Shown here piece after piece: positions 40,707 through 52,550 of a stretch of 64,000 nt of DNA. The notes under the pieces were generated by a model. It was given only the letters and a program-made list of their open reading frames with translations, searched no databases and had not been told where the DNA came from. The stretch covers positions 40,146,001-40,210,000 of the forward strand of contig CM069873.1 of NCBI GenBank assembly GCA_036172665.1. Reading direction: 5' to 3'. The translations under genes and the position numbers were made by a program. Source of the stretch: Prosopocoilus inquinatus (taxonomy: Eukaryota; Arthropoda; Insecta; Coleoptera; Lucanidae). The first letter of the stretch is position 1. Each line of letters begins with the position of its first letter.

Positions 40707-42423
40707 TTAACGAAGATCAATATTCGAAAAATCAACGTCAAATGAATAAAGTCCTTGCTGTCGTTTTGTACTTCCTGAATAGCCTGGCTCAGGCAAAATA
40801 AGTTTAATATCATGTAATGAAACAGTTGCAATATCTGGGACATGAGGAATGTAAAATTTATTTAGACTTTTAGCAGAACTCCTAAAAAAAGATACTTCCA
40901 CATCTTTATCTCGCTCTCCAATTACTTTACCTACATAGTATATATTCTTCTTATTAACTTTAAATTCTACTAGAATACAATTTCCTTCTTTCGGCGAACA
41001 TTTCAGTGGCTGAAAGTTGTCAGGATATACTACCATAGTATGATATGTCTCTTCTTCACTTTCAAATATATCTTCTTCAGAATAAATGCTTATGTTGTCA
41101 TCTTCTTCGCCAGAACTTTGGAAAATTTTTCTCTTTTTGGATGTTGCTTTTATTTTTATTCGTTTCTTTTCTGTTGCACGCTTTTCAATTTCCAATTTGT
41201 TTGGCGTATCAGTGGCAATCATTGATTTGCCTTTCCGTCTTGGTGCTCTGTTATTTTTTCTAGGTCCTGCTTTTGGTACTCCACGGAACTGCAGTGGGCT
41301 TACAAAGTTTATTGGTTGTTTAGTTGAGGTGCTTGGCAAAGAAACGGCTGCATTTGTTGATGTTGCAGGAGAAGGAATCGATATTTCAGAAAGTTCCACA
41401 GCTTGAGCTGGAGCAGGCAGTGATGTATTAGGCAGGCTATTTTTTCCAAATTCAGGAGTTCTTAGCAAAGTGTTAGCCGATTTAGTTAAAGCATTTGGCA
41501 GTAGAACAGATGGTGACGGAGTCCTGGTTCTATCTTCATCATCCGATTGTTCTGGGCGGTTTTCCTGGACTCTGTTGGTAATGTCTCTTGCAATCGCTTC
41601 TGGAGGTGGAACATTTTCTTCATTCTCAGGTCTGTCTGTTAATTCGCTTGGCGCAAAATCCAGATCGGTGAATATATTTCTATTAAAAGGAAATATTCCT
41701 GTTGCTCGAAAAGCGGAACAAATGTTAGCTGGACTCATTGATTTCATGTGCGCTTCTCTAACAAATCCAGCAACTTCGTATATTGAAACAGTTTTGCCCG
41801 GGTTTCTCATCATCCAGTTGTCAAGTGCTGCATTGTAAGCTACTTTGAATGGTTTAAAAACAGCGACATCTAATGGCTGCATTTTTCCTGTAGAATGGGG
41901 TGGCACGGTAAGTATATTAACACCATTTGCTTTTGCTAAATTAATAGCTTCTACGCAGATATGCGCTTCGTAATTGTCCATTATCAGTAATGTAGGATTT
42001 TCTTTTGAACTATTAGTGAGATCAATGAAATGTTGCATTGTTTTAACAAACAATTCTGAATGCATCCAGCCTGGTGGTCTGGCTAGTCCTAGAGTGCCTG
42101 CTGGAGCTTCAAGAACCATATGCTGCTTGAAATGCACCCGGGGAAAGGTCATTACTGGTGGTAAAGCATATCCTAAAGCATTAATAATGTAACATGTCGT
42201 AACCAAAATACCTTTCTCCCCGCTTGTCACTTTACTGACTTGCTTCTGACCTCTAACTGCTAGAACTTTTGCAGATTTTTGAACGGTCATTGTATTAGTC
42301 GCATCTAAATTATACACTCTTGTACCGTTTCCAAACGACTCATGTTTAGACATCACGTTTTCCAAATTGTCAAAAAATAAGTTCACATTATATCGGTTAA
42401 AAGACGTAGCTCGACTGAGCCCA
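40707..42423 (-). CDS. pogo/Tigger-type transposase, 5' truncated
   Basis: DDE_1-superfamily transposase (pogo/Tigger/jerky group). Catalytic blocks: YNLDATNTMTVQ (first Asp), LLIMDNYEAH (second Asp), GKMQPLDVAVF (third Asp). A Ser/Pro-rich linker with KKRIKIKATSKKRK-type basic clusters and a conserved C-terminal domain (ILVEFKVNKKNIYYVGKVIG) follow. The open frame is continuous over about 570 codons. Homology starts after an acceptor-like TTTTTGCTTAG at 42424, so the region to 42423 is probably the last exon. The open frame extends to 42686 only through intron and an inserted ribozyme repeat. The N-terminal helix-turn-helix DNA-binding exon is not found upstream. Confidence 0.85.
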
Positions 42424-42471
42424 CTAAGCAAAAAGATGTTATATAAACATTGTGTGAACGTTATTTTGTTA

Positions 42472-42718
42472 AACAGATAAAATAGCGACATCTTACTATC
42501 GCTTTTTGACCTGACATTGCAGTAGGATAATAAATAATAAATTAATAAAGAATAAATTGGGCAAGTCGTTTTTGGTCTGCAGTGGGAATGTCGAGCTACG
42601 TCTCTGCTGAAGAAGCCCCAAGCAGGGCTGAAACAGCTGTCCAGAGGCTGCTCGAGGTTTTCACTGCAATCAAGAACGATTTGCACAAAATTTTTCTAAA
42701 AAAAAAAATTTTTCTATA
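42472..42718 (+). mobile_element. retrozyme-like insertion, single unit (block 3)
   Basis: 247 bp, one incomplete unit, flanked by the perfect 12-bp direct repeat GTTATTTTGTTA (42460-42471 and 42719-42730). Starts AACAGATAAAATAGCGAC and ends in A-rich TTTTTCTA-type sequence, as in block 1. It lacks the middle of the unit (GCGGGATTTGCTCC to ATTATGC) but keeps the ribozyme. It lies in the putative intron of the pogo transposase gene. Confidence 0.85.
42592..42654 (+). ncRNA. hammerhead ribozyme, type I
   Basis: Full core CTGAAGA/GAAA and GTC triplet. One stem I base differs (GTCTCTG instead of GTTTCTG), replacing a G-U by a C-G pair, so pairing is kept or improved. Confidence 0.88.
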
Positions 42719-42730
42719 GTTATTTTGTTA

Positions 42731-43751
42731 GATGTAATGTTTACGGTTAAACGTTTTTAATGTAGAAAGTAACGTTACGCCAATAGTTCTATGTCCTAGT
42801 AAGCGATGTTGCAGAATAATGTTACAAAAAAAAATGTTGACCCGACGTCTCTTTATTAACGCTGCATAAATATAAATTGCAATGTTTTATTAATGTTTAC
42901 ATATAATATTATCTTTATGTTTCCTATACTTGTTTCATGAACGTTCCTTTAGGAATGTGTCATTGACGTTCCTTTAGAAATATTGCACTACTGTTGCAGT
43001 ACAACAAATTGTGTTTCACTTCTCAACTGCACACCCCTCCATTTTTTTATTTTATTAACGCGTCGATTTTAAATTTTCGCCTTGTCTAATCATGAAAGGT
43101 TATTAAGTTGTTTAAAATTAGGAAATAACCTCAATTCCCAAATTTCAGGGAACATTTTTGATTTTTAATTATTTGATTAAGGCTGTATGCTCGCTTACAG
43201 CTGAACTCGATTTCAAATGGGCGTATCACTATTTTTCGCATATATTTAGAAGAAACATACGTTCAACATGTGTTCCTGCATTTTTACACACAAACGAAAA
43301 GAACAGAGAACAGAATTACCACCTAAACGTTTTCCTTGTAATTTATTTATGTCGAGCGCACACTCAGATGAGTAAAATTTTTTATGTAAAAGTGATGTAA
43401 ATAAAAACGGCGACCTAATCTAACACAGAAACTACGTAAGACTCGGAAAATAAAACTACGTCTGTCGGAAAGTGAAAGTTTATCAGAATTGAAACACAAA
43501 AAAAACGCATAGCATGTTCCTCTGTAAATCAATAACGTCATTTTGTTGTTTCATTACCGTTATTATTATCCCTAAAAAATTGTTTTTTTTTTTAATTTTA
43601 CGTGGATTGCTTTTTTATCTAGACTACACTTCCGTGCACTAAAATTAGGCACAATGATGTATTGCAGTTTAAAGTGGACGTAAAGAAAAAATATACATTA
43701 TACAGAATAATTGTGCTTATGATTATTGGAATAGGAATTAATACTGCTCTA
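42731..43751. other. intergenic with dispersed repeat
   Basis: No gene recognised. 43007-43086 (GTGTTTCACTTCTCAACTGC ... TCGATTTTAAATTTTCGCC) belongs to a dispersed repeat also found at 54705-54775 and 58636-58712. Confidence 0.5.
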
Positions 43752-44171
43752 ATGTACCGACGCTCATAGAGCAAGTTAATGCGTTAAAAAAGGACATTAT
43801 TCATTGCCCTAAGCACGTAATCGGCGATCATTCTGATTGTGACGTTTATTTTTGCACCAGGTTCAAAGATAATGAAATTAATTCAGTTCCAGACTTAGTA
43901 GAATGTGGATGACTTCATGATATTATTGCTTGCTGCAATCATTTGACGCATAATGCACAGTTTACTTTTAAATATGAACATTAATGCAGCGGAGACGTAC
44001 ATTTGAATTGTTTCAAAATTTGTTGGTGGAAAAAGAGTTAACTTCTCTTTGAAAAATAGCTACGAAGTGAAGTGCCACGCTGCGAGCCTTTCTTAAAATT
44101 TCAGTGAGCAATATCACCACCGCATTTATAAGAGAATGATCGGGAAAAGTCCAGGCAAATATACCAAAGTA

Positions 44172-45936
44172 TACAGTGTGCCCGGATACGTAGGGACAGC
44201 ATGGGTAACTTCTGTCTTTGAAGAGATAGAGAGATGATTAAATTAGCAAAAAGATGCAGGTTCGAGAGCTCATTAAGAATCCATTTTCAAACTTACTTGT
44301 CATGGCCAACTTGGTTAAAATTTTACTAAAACCAAAATCTCCTCATTTCTTTTATTTGCCGTAACTTTTTTGTTATTTAAGATATTGAGATGCGGTTTGA
44401 ACTAGTTTGCATGATAATTTAAGTACTTTTATGGGCACTTAATAAAACTAATCTCATTTTTACAAATTTTCAATAATCTAACCTAACCTTAAAATTTTAA
44501 ATTGGTACTCCCTAATTTTCTTGGCCTTTTTAAGAGAAAATTTATTTCCGAATGCAATGATGTAGCACACGATATGGAGACTTCTTCAAAATTTTGAAAA
44601 ACCGAACTTATTCTTTTTACGAACAGAAATCGCTAGTGCCATGATCACAGAAATTTTGCTTTTTGTTTATCAAGTTATTCTGCAGTGGCACTGATCGATT
44701 GCAGCTAATGGTGAGCGAGCCATTAAAATTTTAAACCAATATCACATCAGCTAGGGGTATGATGTGCCAAAAAGATAAGAATTTTATTGGTCTAAAATTT
44801 TAATCGCTTGTACACGATTGTCCACGAACGATCAGTGGCACTGCAGCTTCATCTGTGTAGCCTTTTCTGGATACTGAGTTTCGTATATTTCACGAGTAAG
44901 TTCTACGTTCTTGTAGCACTTGGTATACGTATAGTCGCGATCAAGTTGAATCGAGACCTATTTAAAGTTCTGCAATCCTTAAGGAGTGCTTACATTACAT
45001 ACATGTCTTCAATAAATTCAAAAACAAATCTTTACAAAACTGTCGACTTGTCGCATACAAATCCTGATGAATCTTTAGCACAAGTCTTCGACAAATACTA
45101 GCACAGGACATCGTTTACACTATGTGACCTGTTCGCTACATATCTAGTATTTAATAATAAAAAAAAGTATCGCTCGTGAAAGATGACAATCAATTTTTGT
45201 TTTTGGCCGCGGCAGCATAATATTACTATGCTCTTTTTGGATCACTCCATCGTCACAAACCATCAGATCGCTTAATAGTTTAAAACAGCTAACTATTCTG
45301 CAGATGCGTAAGTACCTTTGTATGGTCTTCGATCGCTGTGTTTTCCATTAATTTGGAATACAAATCTGTGCTGTAAAACATGTCGAATACATGTCAAATA
45401 TATGAAAAATGTAGTAGTAGTACGAGACAAATTTCAGATTCATTACAGACTTGTTAAATAACACGTAGAGCACATGTATAATACAAATATGTATGTAATG
45501 TAAACGCCCGTTTATTACCAACGTTAACAAGGGCGCGGTTAGCTTGCAACAGTCTCGATAACAAAGTTTTGTGACCATGGCACTAGCGATTTCTATTCAT
45601 AAAAAGAATAAATTCTGTTTCCCAAAATCTTGAAGAAGTTTCCATATCATGTGATACATCATTGCATTTAGAAAAAAAGTCTCTCTTAAAAGGGCCAACA
45701 AAATCACCAATTTAAAATTTTAAGGTTAGGTTAGATTATTGAAAATTTGTAAAAATGGGATTAGTTTTATTAAGTGCCCATAAAAGTACTTAAATTATCG
45801 TGCAAACTAGTTCAAACCGCATCTCAATATAATCAAGTTGGCCATGACAAGTAATATTTGAAAATGGATTCTTAATAAGCTCTCGAACCTGCACCTTTTT
45901 GCTAATTTAATCATCTTTCTATCCGGGTACACTGTA
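44172..45936. mobile_element. long-TIR transposon, about 1.77 kb, TA target
   Basis: Inverted ends TACAGTGT(G/A)CCCGGATA continue as inverted repeats of about 370-490 bp (44172-44660 with 45565-45936), with TA on both sides. The interior has a 97-codon frame at 44808-45101 that I cannot assign, so the element is probably non-autonomous. It splits the YqaJ-type gene. It contains a hairpin at 44680-44846. Confidence 0.8.
44680..44846. repeat. hairpin with CTGCAGTGGCACTGATCG ends
   Basis: Inverted ends of 18 bp (perfect) with further inner pairing (ATTAAAATTTTA). 167 bp. Probably a MITE nested in the long-TIR element. Confidence 0.75.
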
Positions 45937-47211
45937 TACGTCAAAGTTGCGTAGGAGACGTTTTTACCGAAAATGCAGAGCACGACTATTTCTTGGGCAA
46001 GGCAGAAAAGAAAACAGGCAGCCGAAGCTGAGGGTGACTACGGACTAATAGAAGAGGTGATCCCTCTTAAAAACTTAGAAGAAAAGAAATCATCTTTAAT
46101 GGACTACTTGAGAAGGACCCAGGTAGACTTAGAATCGTTAGAGAGAAACACTGTTGGCCAAAACACCAAAGTGAAATGGCATAAAGAGCGAAGACTAACA
46201 GCAACGAAATTTGGTATTGTCTGTAAAAGGCGTCAAACAACTGATGCATGCCAAAAAATTGGCGTAAAAATTAATTTCCTCTAATTTTTCGAAAGTATAG
46301 TTACAAATTGGTGCCGTAACCATGAAGAAATTGCGAGAAAACAATTTTCACAGGAATTTGGACATAAAGTTGAACGGCGGATTATTTATATCTAAAGAAA
46401 TGCCGTATCTTGGAGCTAGTCCTGATGGACTAGTTGCTGAGGATGCTATAATTGAGATCAAGTGTCCCTATAAGTTAGCGAAGTTCAAAATAACTCCTCA
46501 GGAAGCAGTAAAGATGAAAGTTATGCCCTATTTCTTTTTGGATGGCAATACTGTGAAACTGAAGAAAACACATATCTACTATTATCAGATTCAAGGGCAG
46601 TTGGCTTTAACGAATAGTTGTATTCGTTGTATGGACACCTTTGGGAATGATATGTGAACAAGTAATGTTATTTACATAAACGTCAAGAAAGTTCTGAATT
46701 CATCATAATACATTATTTTTTTCTGAAATCTTATAAGATTATTTTTCTAATAGTTTCAACTTTTAAGCACACGAAAGCTATAATTTTGACAATAAAAATA
46801 AGTAAAACCGATTTGGTTTTGAAGACTAGTGTATAAAATAGAAATTATAGACGATTTTAGAAAAAATAACAAGCAATTTACATTTACAACACACCTGTAA
46901 TACGTTTTCTTTTTCAGATTAAAAAATATGACAATTTTTGGCACAACATGAAGCCGAAGTTAAAATATTTTCATTTAGAACATATGCTGCCTATACTGGC
47001 TTTAAAAGAAAATTAAAATAACGATCCTGATCGATCTGGACAGTTGAAACCTCTTTCTGATAATCAGGTGACAATTCTGAAATAGATCTGTATTTGAAAT
47101 CTGCTCTGCAAGATTCCATATTATATAATGCCATATAATATCTAACTGTACTGTGTCCACTAAAAAAAATTGAGACAATTGTTGTGCATACATATTTGAG
47201 TTATTTTATTA

Positions 47212-47334
47212 TAGCGTTTTCCGCTGGCTGCACCGGTATGCACAGAGTGCATCTCCATCTCGTTTTATTACATAAAGCTGAACCGAGTTGGAAATACACT
47301 CAGTGCGCACTAGTGCAGCCAGTGGAAAACGCTA
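47212..47334. mobile_element. 123-bp hairpin MITE
   Basis: TAGCGTTTTCC(G/A)CTGGCTGCAC ends in inverted orientation with TTA on both sides (47209-47211, 47335-47337), the 3-bp target type of PIF/Harbinger elements. Confidence 0.75.
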
Positions 47335-47337
47335 TTA

Positions 47338-48091
47338 GTTTGAATGCAATTTTAAACTTGTTTCTACAGAAACTTAAAAAACACGGAAATAAACAAACAG
47401 ACGAATACATGATAGCAACAATAATTAACTCCTCGTATTTACAACAGAACGTATTACGTGTTCCAGATTCTTTTGGTGTGTAGTACAATATGATTCAAAA
47501 TGGCCGCACTATTATCACCAGAATGTTAATATTAACAGGATCAAAAACAAGCAAAAACCGTGGTTGTAGATTAGGTTACAGTTTATGAGATCTGAATCCT
47601 CGTATTCATCAAGTATTTATATTTTATTCAATTAGTTGTGTAGAAACAAAAATTATTTGACGCAGTTCCGTTTCACTATTTGGGTGAACTTGATATTCCA
47701 AATGTTACACCACCGACCCATTTTACTCATTGTTTATTCCTGTGTTATCACATAATATTAATTACATGCATTAACAGGCATTTTTAATGATGTCAAGGTA
47801 AATGTGTACACAAATAAATAACAAAATATTGAGCAAAATGTTGAACATTCCCTTTTTAAAACTAATTAAGTGCATGACTACCAGATTTGCAGAAGTTTAT
47901 TATGACAAAAATGTTTCTTTCAATGTAGCGTAAAAAAATTTACCAAAAAGCAGGACTCTGAAAAGAGAAATCTTTGTAGAATTATTTTCTGGCAGCGCTC
48001 GGTAGCGTTCGTGTGTTTACGGTGCGTGTATTCTGTGTTTCACTCATACACGCACTGAAACATATTCGCTCTCACTCACACTCTTCATCTG
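47338..48091. other. intergenic, nothing recognised
   Basis: AT-rich, no convincing coding region or repeat boundary. Tandem-like CACTCACAC sequence near 48060-48085 borders the next repeat. Confidence 0.4.
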
Positions 48092-48440
48092 TCACTAAAT
48101 CGGGAGAATGAATGTGCGAATTCGCCCCTCTTGCACTAGGCCCGAAGGCGGACCTAGCGTGTATCACATACCACATTTGATTTCAGCGATTTCATTCCGA
48201 AAATTTCAAATTTGTTTCCCATTTCCTGACCTTATTTTTAAAAATAAAAAAAAAACTAAACGGTTTATTATTATTGAATACTGCGAAATTTCGGCTAAAG
48301 GCTTACATTTTCGAATTTTTTTAATTTTAATTTTTTTTTCAGGCCTTTTTGGCAATTCTCGAAAAACGAGCCTTTAGCCGCCTAACAGAATGTATTTAAA
48401 AATTTTTCGCGAAAAATTGGTACTGTCGGGAATTTGGGAC
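48092..48440 (+). repeat. element-flank repeat, left copy
   Basis: GTCACTAAATCGGGAGAATG, then a CTAGGCCCGAAGGCGG block, then TTTCAAATTTGTTTCCCATT recur in the same order and orientation at 59735-59875. The left copy has about 190 extra bases, including an inverted pair GGCTAAAGGC/GCCTTTAGCC. The pair frames the two genes of the putative CACTA-like element. Confidence 0.8.
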
Positions 48441-48456
48441 GTACAGAGCTTTTAAT

Positions 48457-50592
48457 ATGCATAAATATAGGAATCATCACGAAATAAATGTCACATCTGT
48501 GTCATTTAGTTGTAGTATATTTCATTGTGAATTTAAAACACATTTAAAAAATCTATTACATTTTCATATGTACGGCCACATTAAAAAAGATGTAATTGTG
48601 AAGTGTCCGTATGCTGATTGCTCTACTAGAGATCATTTGTACAGTACTGTTTCAAGTTTGAAATCCCATTTTTATAGAAAACATTTCACGAAAAATAATT
48701 TAACGGAACAAAATTGTAATCTTGATAATACAGATTTAGTGAATTGTGAAATAAGTATTACAAATGAATACGAAGAAATTTGTAATGCATTAACTTTAGA
48801 TGAAAATAACATTAATCAATTAGAATGTGAATTGGAAGAAAATTATATAAAAATGCTAGCTGGTACTTTTCTTACTTTGCAAGCAAAACATTGTCTGCCA
48901 GATAGTGTACTGCAAACTATTATGGAAGGTTTAAATGACATTAATGATATTACTGTTCAGAATTTTACTAACATTTTACAACAATTTAATGTTGTAGTAC
49001 CACAAGAATTATTAGAAAAGAAAAATTTATTTAAATTAGCCTGTAATACTTTAAGATCACAGTATATTCGTAAAAAATACTACAAAAATAATTTCAACTA
49101 TGTTAGTACTATTAATATCACATTAGGAAATGAAAAAGAATACTTTGTGTATGTACCTATTATTGAAACTATTAAAGTTCTTATGAAAAACAATAACGTT
49201 TATGATCAGTGGAAAGAAAATTTTACATCAAATGCTGAAATATTTGAAAATTTAACTGATGGAGAATGTTGGAAAAATAATGAATTTTATAATATGAATC
49301 CTCAAGCTCTGCAAATAATATTATACCAAGATTCTTTCGAGGTGTGTAATCCATTAGGATCTTCACGTAAGATTCATAAGTTGGTTGGAATTTATATGAC
49401 TTTAGGTAATTTATCATCGTTCAATCGATCAAAGGTCGACCATATTCAATTAGTAGCTTTGTGTCTTCAAAGGCATGTAAAGAAGTACGGTTTCAAAAAG
49501 TTATGTGAAGTTATTGTTAATAACATAAACATTCTAGAATCTACTGGAATTGTGGTGAGAGAAAATGAAATATTAAAAGGAACTGTAATTGCTTTTGTTG
49601 GTGATAACTTGGGATGTCATGAAATTGGTGGTTTATCGGAAAATTTTAGCACCAATTCATACTTTTGTCGTTTCTGTTATGTAGAGAAGAAATGCTTCGA
49701 AAGAGATCACACTGCTACTTTTCCTTATAGAACGGTTGAGACTTATGAGCAAGATCTGTTCTTGACGTTAGCAAAAGGTGGAATTGTCCGCGGAACAAAA
49801 CACGACTCCGTACTTAATAAATGTCATTTTTTTCATATTTTTAACCCTGGACTGGCACCATGCATTGCACATGATATTTATGAAGGAGTATTGCAATTCG
49901 ATTTTATGTTGTGTATAAACGAGCTAGTCCGGAAAAAGTACTTTACATATGATTCATTGAATGATCGTTTGCAGAAGCTCCGGTTGAAAGGTGAAACTAA
50001 ATACGACAAAGTACCCTTGCTAAAGAAAGCAGACAAATTACAAGGAAGCGCTTCTGAAAATATGCACATTTTACTTATATTTCCTTTTGCAGTTTATGAT
50101 GTTATTAATAATAACAGTTGTTGGGAGATGTTGTTACTGCTTAGGGAAATTTGTTGTATTTTAACTTCTGTAAAAATTTCACTTGGGCAGGTTGCATATT
50201 TAAAAACATTAATTGAGGAATATATAAATCTAAGAGTAACATTATTTCCAAATACAAAACTACGTCCTAAGCACCATTTCTTAAGTCATTATCCTTTCCT
50301 AATACGAAAATTTGGACCACTCAAACATTTGTGGACATTACGTTTCGAAAGTAAGCATCAGTATTTTAAAAAAATTCTCAAACATTGTTTTAATTATAAA
50401 AACATTTTACACAAATTAAGTGAAAAACATCAGCTATTACAAGCATTACATTCAACAAACAGTAACTTGTTTTCCGATAAAGTTATATGTGATGAAGGGA
50501 TTGAATTGGTAAATGATTTTTTGAAAAAAAAAGCATTGGGATCATATAGTAAACTTCTGTTCTTTTACTGGAATAAAATTCTTGTCTTCTAA
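48457..50592 (+). CDS. CACTA/EnSpm-like transposase-related protein with C2H2 fingers
   Basis: 711 codons, unbroken. Two zinc-finger-like units near the N-terminus (CSIFHCEFKTHLKNLLHFH and CPYADCSTRDHLYS...H). Conserved blocks in the second half: FVGDNLGCHEIGGLSENF, CRFCYVEKKC, PGLAPCIAHDIYEGVLQFD, LRPKHHFLSHYPFLIRKFG and LWTLRFESKHQYFK. Candidate acidic catalytic residues are the Asp of VGDNLG, the Asp of AHDIYEG and the Glu of RFESKH. These blocks recur in arthropod proteins related to tnp2/EnSpm transposases; the assignment is from memory. It may continue past 50592, where the next bases in another frame give FRGIQYVAGMHVCFSKSEYG. It is the most complete transposase in the window. Confidence 0.65.
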   Translation: MHKYRNHHEINVTSVSFSCSIFHCEFKTHLKNLLHFHMYGHIKKDVIVKCPYADCSTRDHLYSTVSSLKSHFYRKHFTKNNLTEQNCNLDNTDLVNCEISITNEYEEICNALTLDENNINQLECELEENYIKMLAGTFLTLQAKHCLPDSVLQTIMEGLNDINDITVQNFTNILQQFNVVVPQELLEKKNLFKLACNTLRSQYIRKKYYKNNFNYVSTINITLGNEKEYFVYVPIIETIKVLMKNNNVYDQWKENFTSNAEIFENLTDGECWKNNEFYNMNPQALQIILYQDSFEVCNPLGSSRKIHKLVGIYMTLGNLSSFNRSKVDHIQLVALCLQRHVKKYGFKKLCEVIVNNINILESTGIVVRENEILKGTVIAFVGDNLGCHEIGGLSENFSTNSYFCRFCYVEKKCFERDHTATFPYRTVETYEQDLFLTLAKGGIVRGTKHDSVLNKCHFFHIFNPGLAPCIAHDIYEGVLQFDFMLCINELVRKKYFTYDSLNDRLQKLRLKGETKYDKVPLLKKADKLQGSASENMHILLIFPFAVYDVINNNSCWEMLLLLREICCILTSVKISLGQVAYLKTLIEEYINLRVTLFPNTKLRPKHHFLSHYPFLIRKFGPLKHLWTLRFESKHQYFKKILKHCFNYKNILHKLSEKHQLLQALHSTNSNLFSDKVICDEGIELVNDFLKKKALGSYSKLLFFYWNKILVF

Positions 50593-51837
50593 AGCACTCT
50601 TTAGGGGAATACAGTATGTTGCAGGAATGCACGTTTGTTTTAGCAAATCGGAATACGGTAGCTTTATTTTATGTCTAATAAAACATAATTGTTAATAATA
50701 CGTATGATAATATTTATTTTATGGGAACTCCAGTATATATACGTTTCAATAAATCAGTAGGGCTTTATGAAACTGTGGATAAAGAACCAGAGACAAATAC
50801 AGACATTATAGGATGCCGCTTCAAAGGATTACTTTTACATGAACCCGTATTACATTTTGTCTCAACTATAAATAACTCGTTTTTTTACTTTAAGTCAGCG
50901 CCTCTAGATTTTTTGTAACATATTACTTAGTGAAATATTATTATTAATTGAATATAATATATATCTAAACACTTTGTGTCACATAACAGTTATATGATCG
51001 GAAAGTCAAAACAGGAAACGTATTATCACCTTTACGTATTATCTAGTTGCTGTAACCTAACTTTTTGCTACATTTTCTCCAATATAGACAGGTGTTCACA
51101 AAACATGAAGCTAAATTTCAACAGCGCGTTGGTTTTGGAGGACCCAGTCCGTCAAAAACATTCCAATGAACAAAGTGTAAAAAAATTTGAAAATTTCACC
51201 GTTTTTAAAGAATGGCCTGTATTCTTTCTACTTTCTACTAAAAATAAACGTCCTCATTCAAAAATTCCTCAAATGTTCCGAATAACTATCAATGCATTGT
51301 CCGAATTCATCCTCAATTTCTATTTTCAGCTCATAAGCGACAGTATTTACATACCACAGCTTGCGGAAATCTGGAAACTGAGAATGAGCTCTAGACGCAT
51401 TTATACGTATTCAACGCTTGCAAGACGCATATATACGTATTCGAAACATTCAGAAAGTATTCGAGAGTCTTTTCTGAGCCTATATTCTCTCAGAAGGAAT
51501 AAATAATGAAAATTCAGTATAATAGTTTGAAAATTTATTATAACTTATATTTTGTTTAGTTTTTCGCTCTTAAGTTTTTAACTAAGCCTTTTCATTTTCA
51601 CGTACTGGGTCTCCTAACATACTAGATCATTTGTTTTTGAACAGCCCGTATCTTCTTTATTCCTGTGAACTGCGATGCCACACAAATGTGTTTACGCAGG
51701 GTATGTATGTGTACAGAATAACTTTATATACAATTATTATACATTTGTGTATTATATGTATATTTTATAAATTAAATATGTGCAGAAATATATGCTTTTA
51801 TAACATATAATAATATTCAGTCACATATACATACATA
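50593..51837. other. downstream of transposase, small frames of unclear status
   Basis: 50721-50918 (GTPVYIRFNKSVGLYETVD ... FFYFKSAPLDF) is a plausible small protein or exon of the same element. 51060-51506 holds an unassigned frame with VKKFENFTVFKEWPVFFL. Neither is recognised with confidence. Confidence 0.35.
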
Positions 51838-51939
51838 GTGAGTCAGGCAACTAGGTAGACGGTATAGTCATGGCGATTGGAGCGGTAACATACGCGAGGA
51901 CTTCACGCCTATCTACCTACTTACTTTCCTGACTCATTC
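51838..51939. mobile_element. 102-bp MITE, TA target
   Basis: Ends GTGAGTCAGGCAACTAGGTA and inverted GAATGAGTCAGGAAAGTAAG, with TA on both sides. Non-coding. Confidence 0.6.
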
Positions 51940-51958
51940 TATATGGTATATACAAAGA

Positions 51959-52010
51959 CGCTCAACTTAAATGATATCACTTGACAGTTTCGTATCATTT
52001 AAGTTGAACG
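51959..52010. repeat. 52-bp hairpin
   Basis: CGCTCAACTTAAATGATA pairs with TATCATTTAAGTTGAACG across a 14-16-bp loop, one or two mismatches. Confidence 0.8.
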
Positions 52011-52550
52011 ACGTAGTACATAGTCTGTATACGCACTGGTTAATTCATATTTCAGACCGGAAAATAGTACATCCAATGAAATATTTACAAAGACTAACAC
52101 TTCTGGACATTTTTGAGAAAAAACAGTAAAGAAATAATTTGTTTAGAATGTAAAAGCTACCTAAAGCTGCATTTATTTCTTGAAATGGCGTTATAGTTTT
52201 ACGTAAAGGTATACAGAAAGTTACCGAGGGTCTGAAAAATGAATAAATATATGGTATTTATACAATAGAAACGAAAGGCTCTTACTTTTCTAATATTTGT
52301 AACTGTTTAATAAGCTTATCAAAAATTCAGTTTTTGTATCACTGTCAAAAGATATCACATTTAAATTATTTATTTTTTGCATTGATGTGCTTATATTTTC
52401 TCCTGTAGAAGTAAATCAAAAAAGATGACACTATCGTTTAAAGTTTTAGACGTGACACGCTCCAAAAAGTATTTTATTTTGATAAAAGATGACGATCTCT
52501 ACGTATCACTTATGTTGAAAGGTAAGTTTTCTAATTCTATATCTCATTAC

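Larger units (their letters stand above)
43752..47015 (+). pseudogene. decayed transposon gene with YqaJ-like nuclease domain
   Basis: Scattered coding pieces of one family in correct order. 43752-44090 contains KHVIGDHSDCDVYFC and GG(G)K-type residues, part of a cysteine-rich region seen upstream of YqaJ domains in arthropod transposon proteins. After an inserted element (44172-45936), 45973-46284 has ERRLTATKFGIVCKRR and 46322-46657 has YLGASPDGLV, then IEIKCPYK, the Asp...Glu-x-Lys signature of the PD-(D/E)XK exonuclease fold, and YYYQIQGQLAL. A final piece near 46917-47015 (YDNFWHNMKPKL) follows a likely intron. Several stops and shifts make it dead. Assigning the N-terminal part to a Mutator-like transposase is tentative. 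Confidence 0.65.

Noticed and set aside
41974..42192. Plus-strand frames over the pogo transposase
   Set aside because: They are antisense shadows of an unbroken, motif-bearing minus-strand frame.
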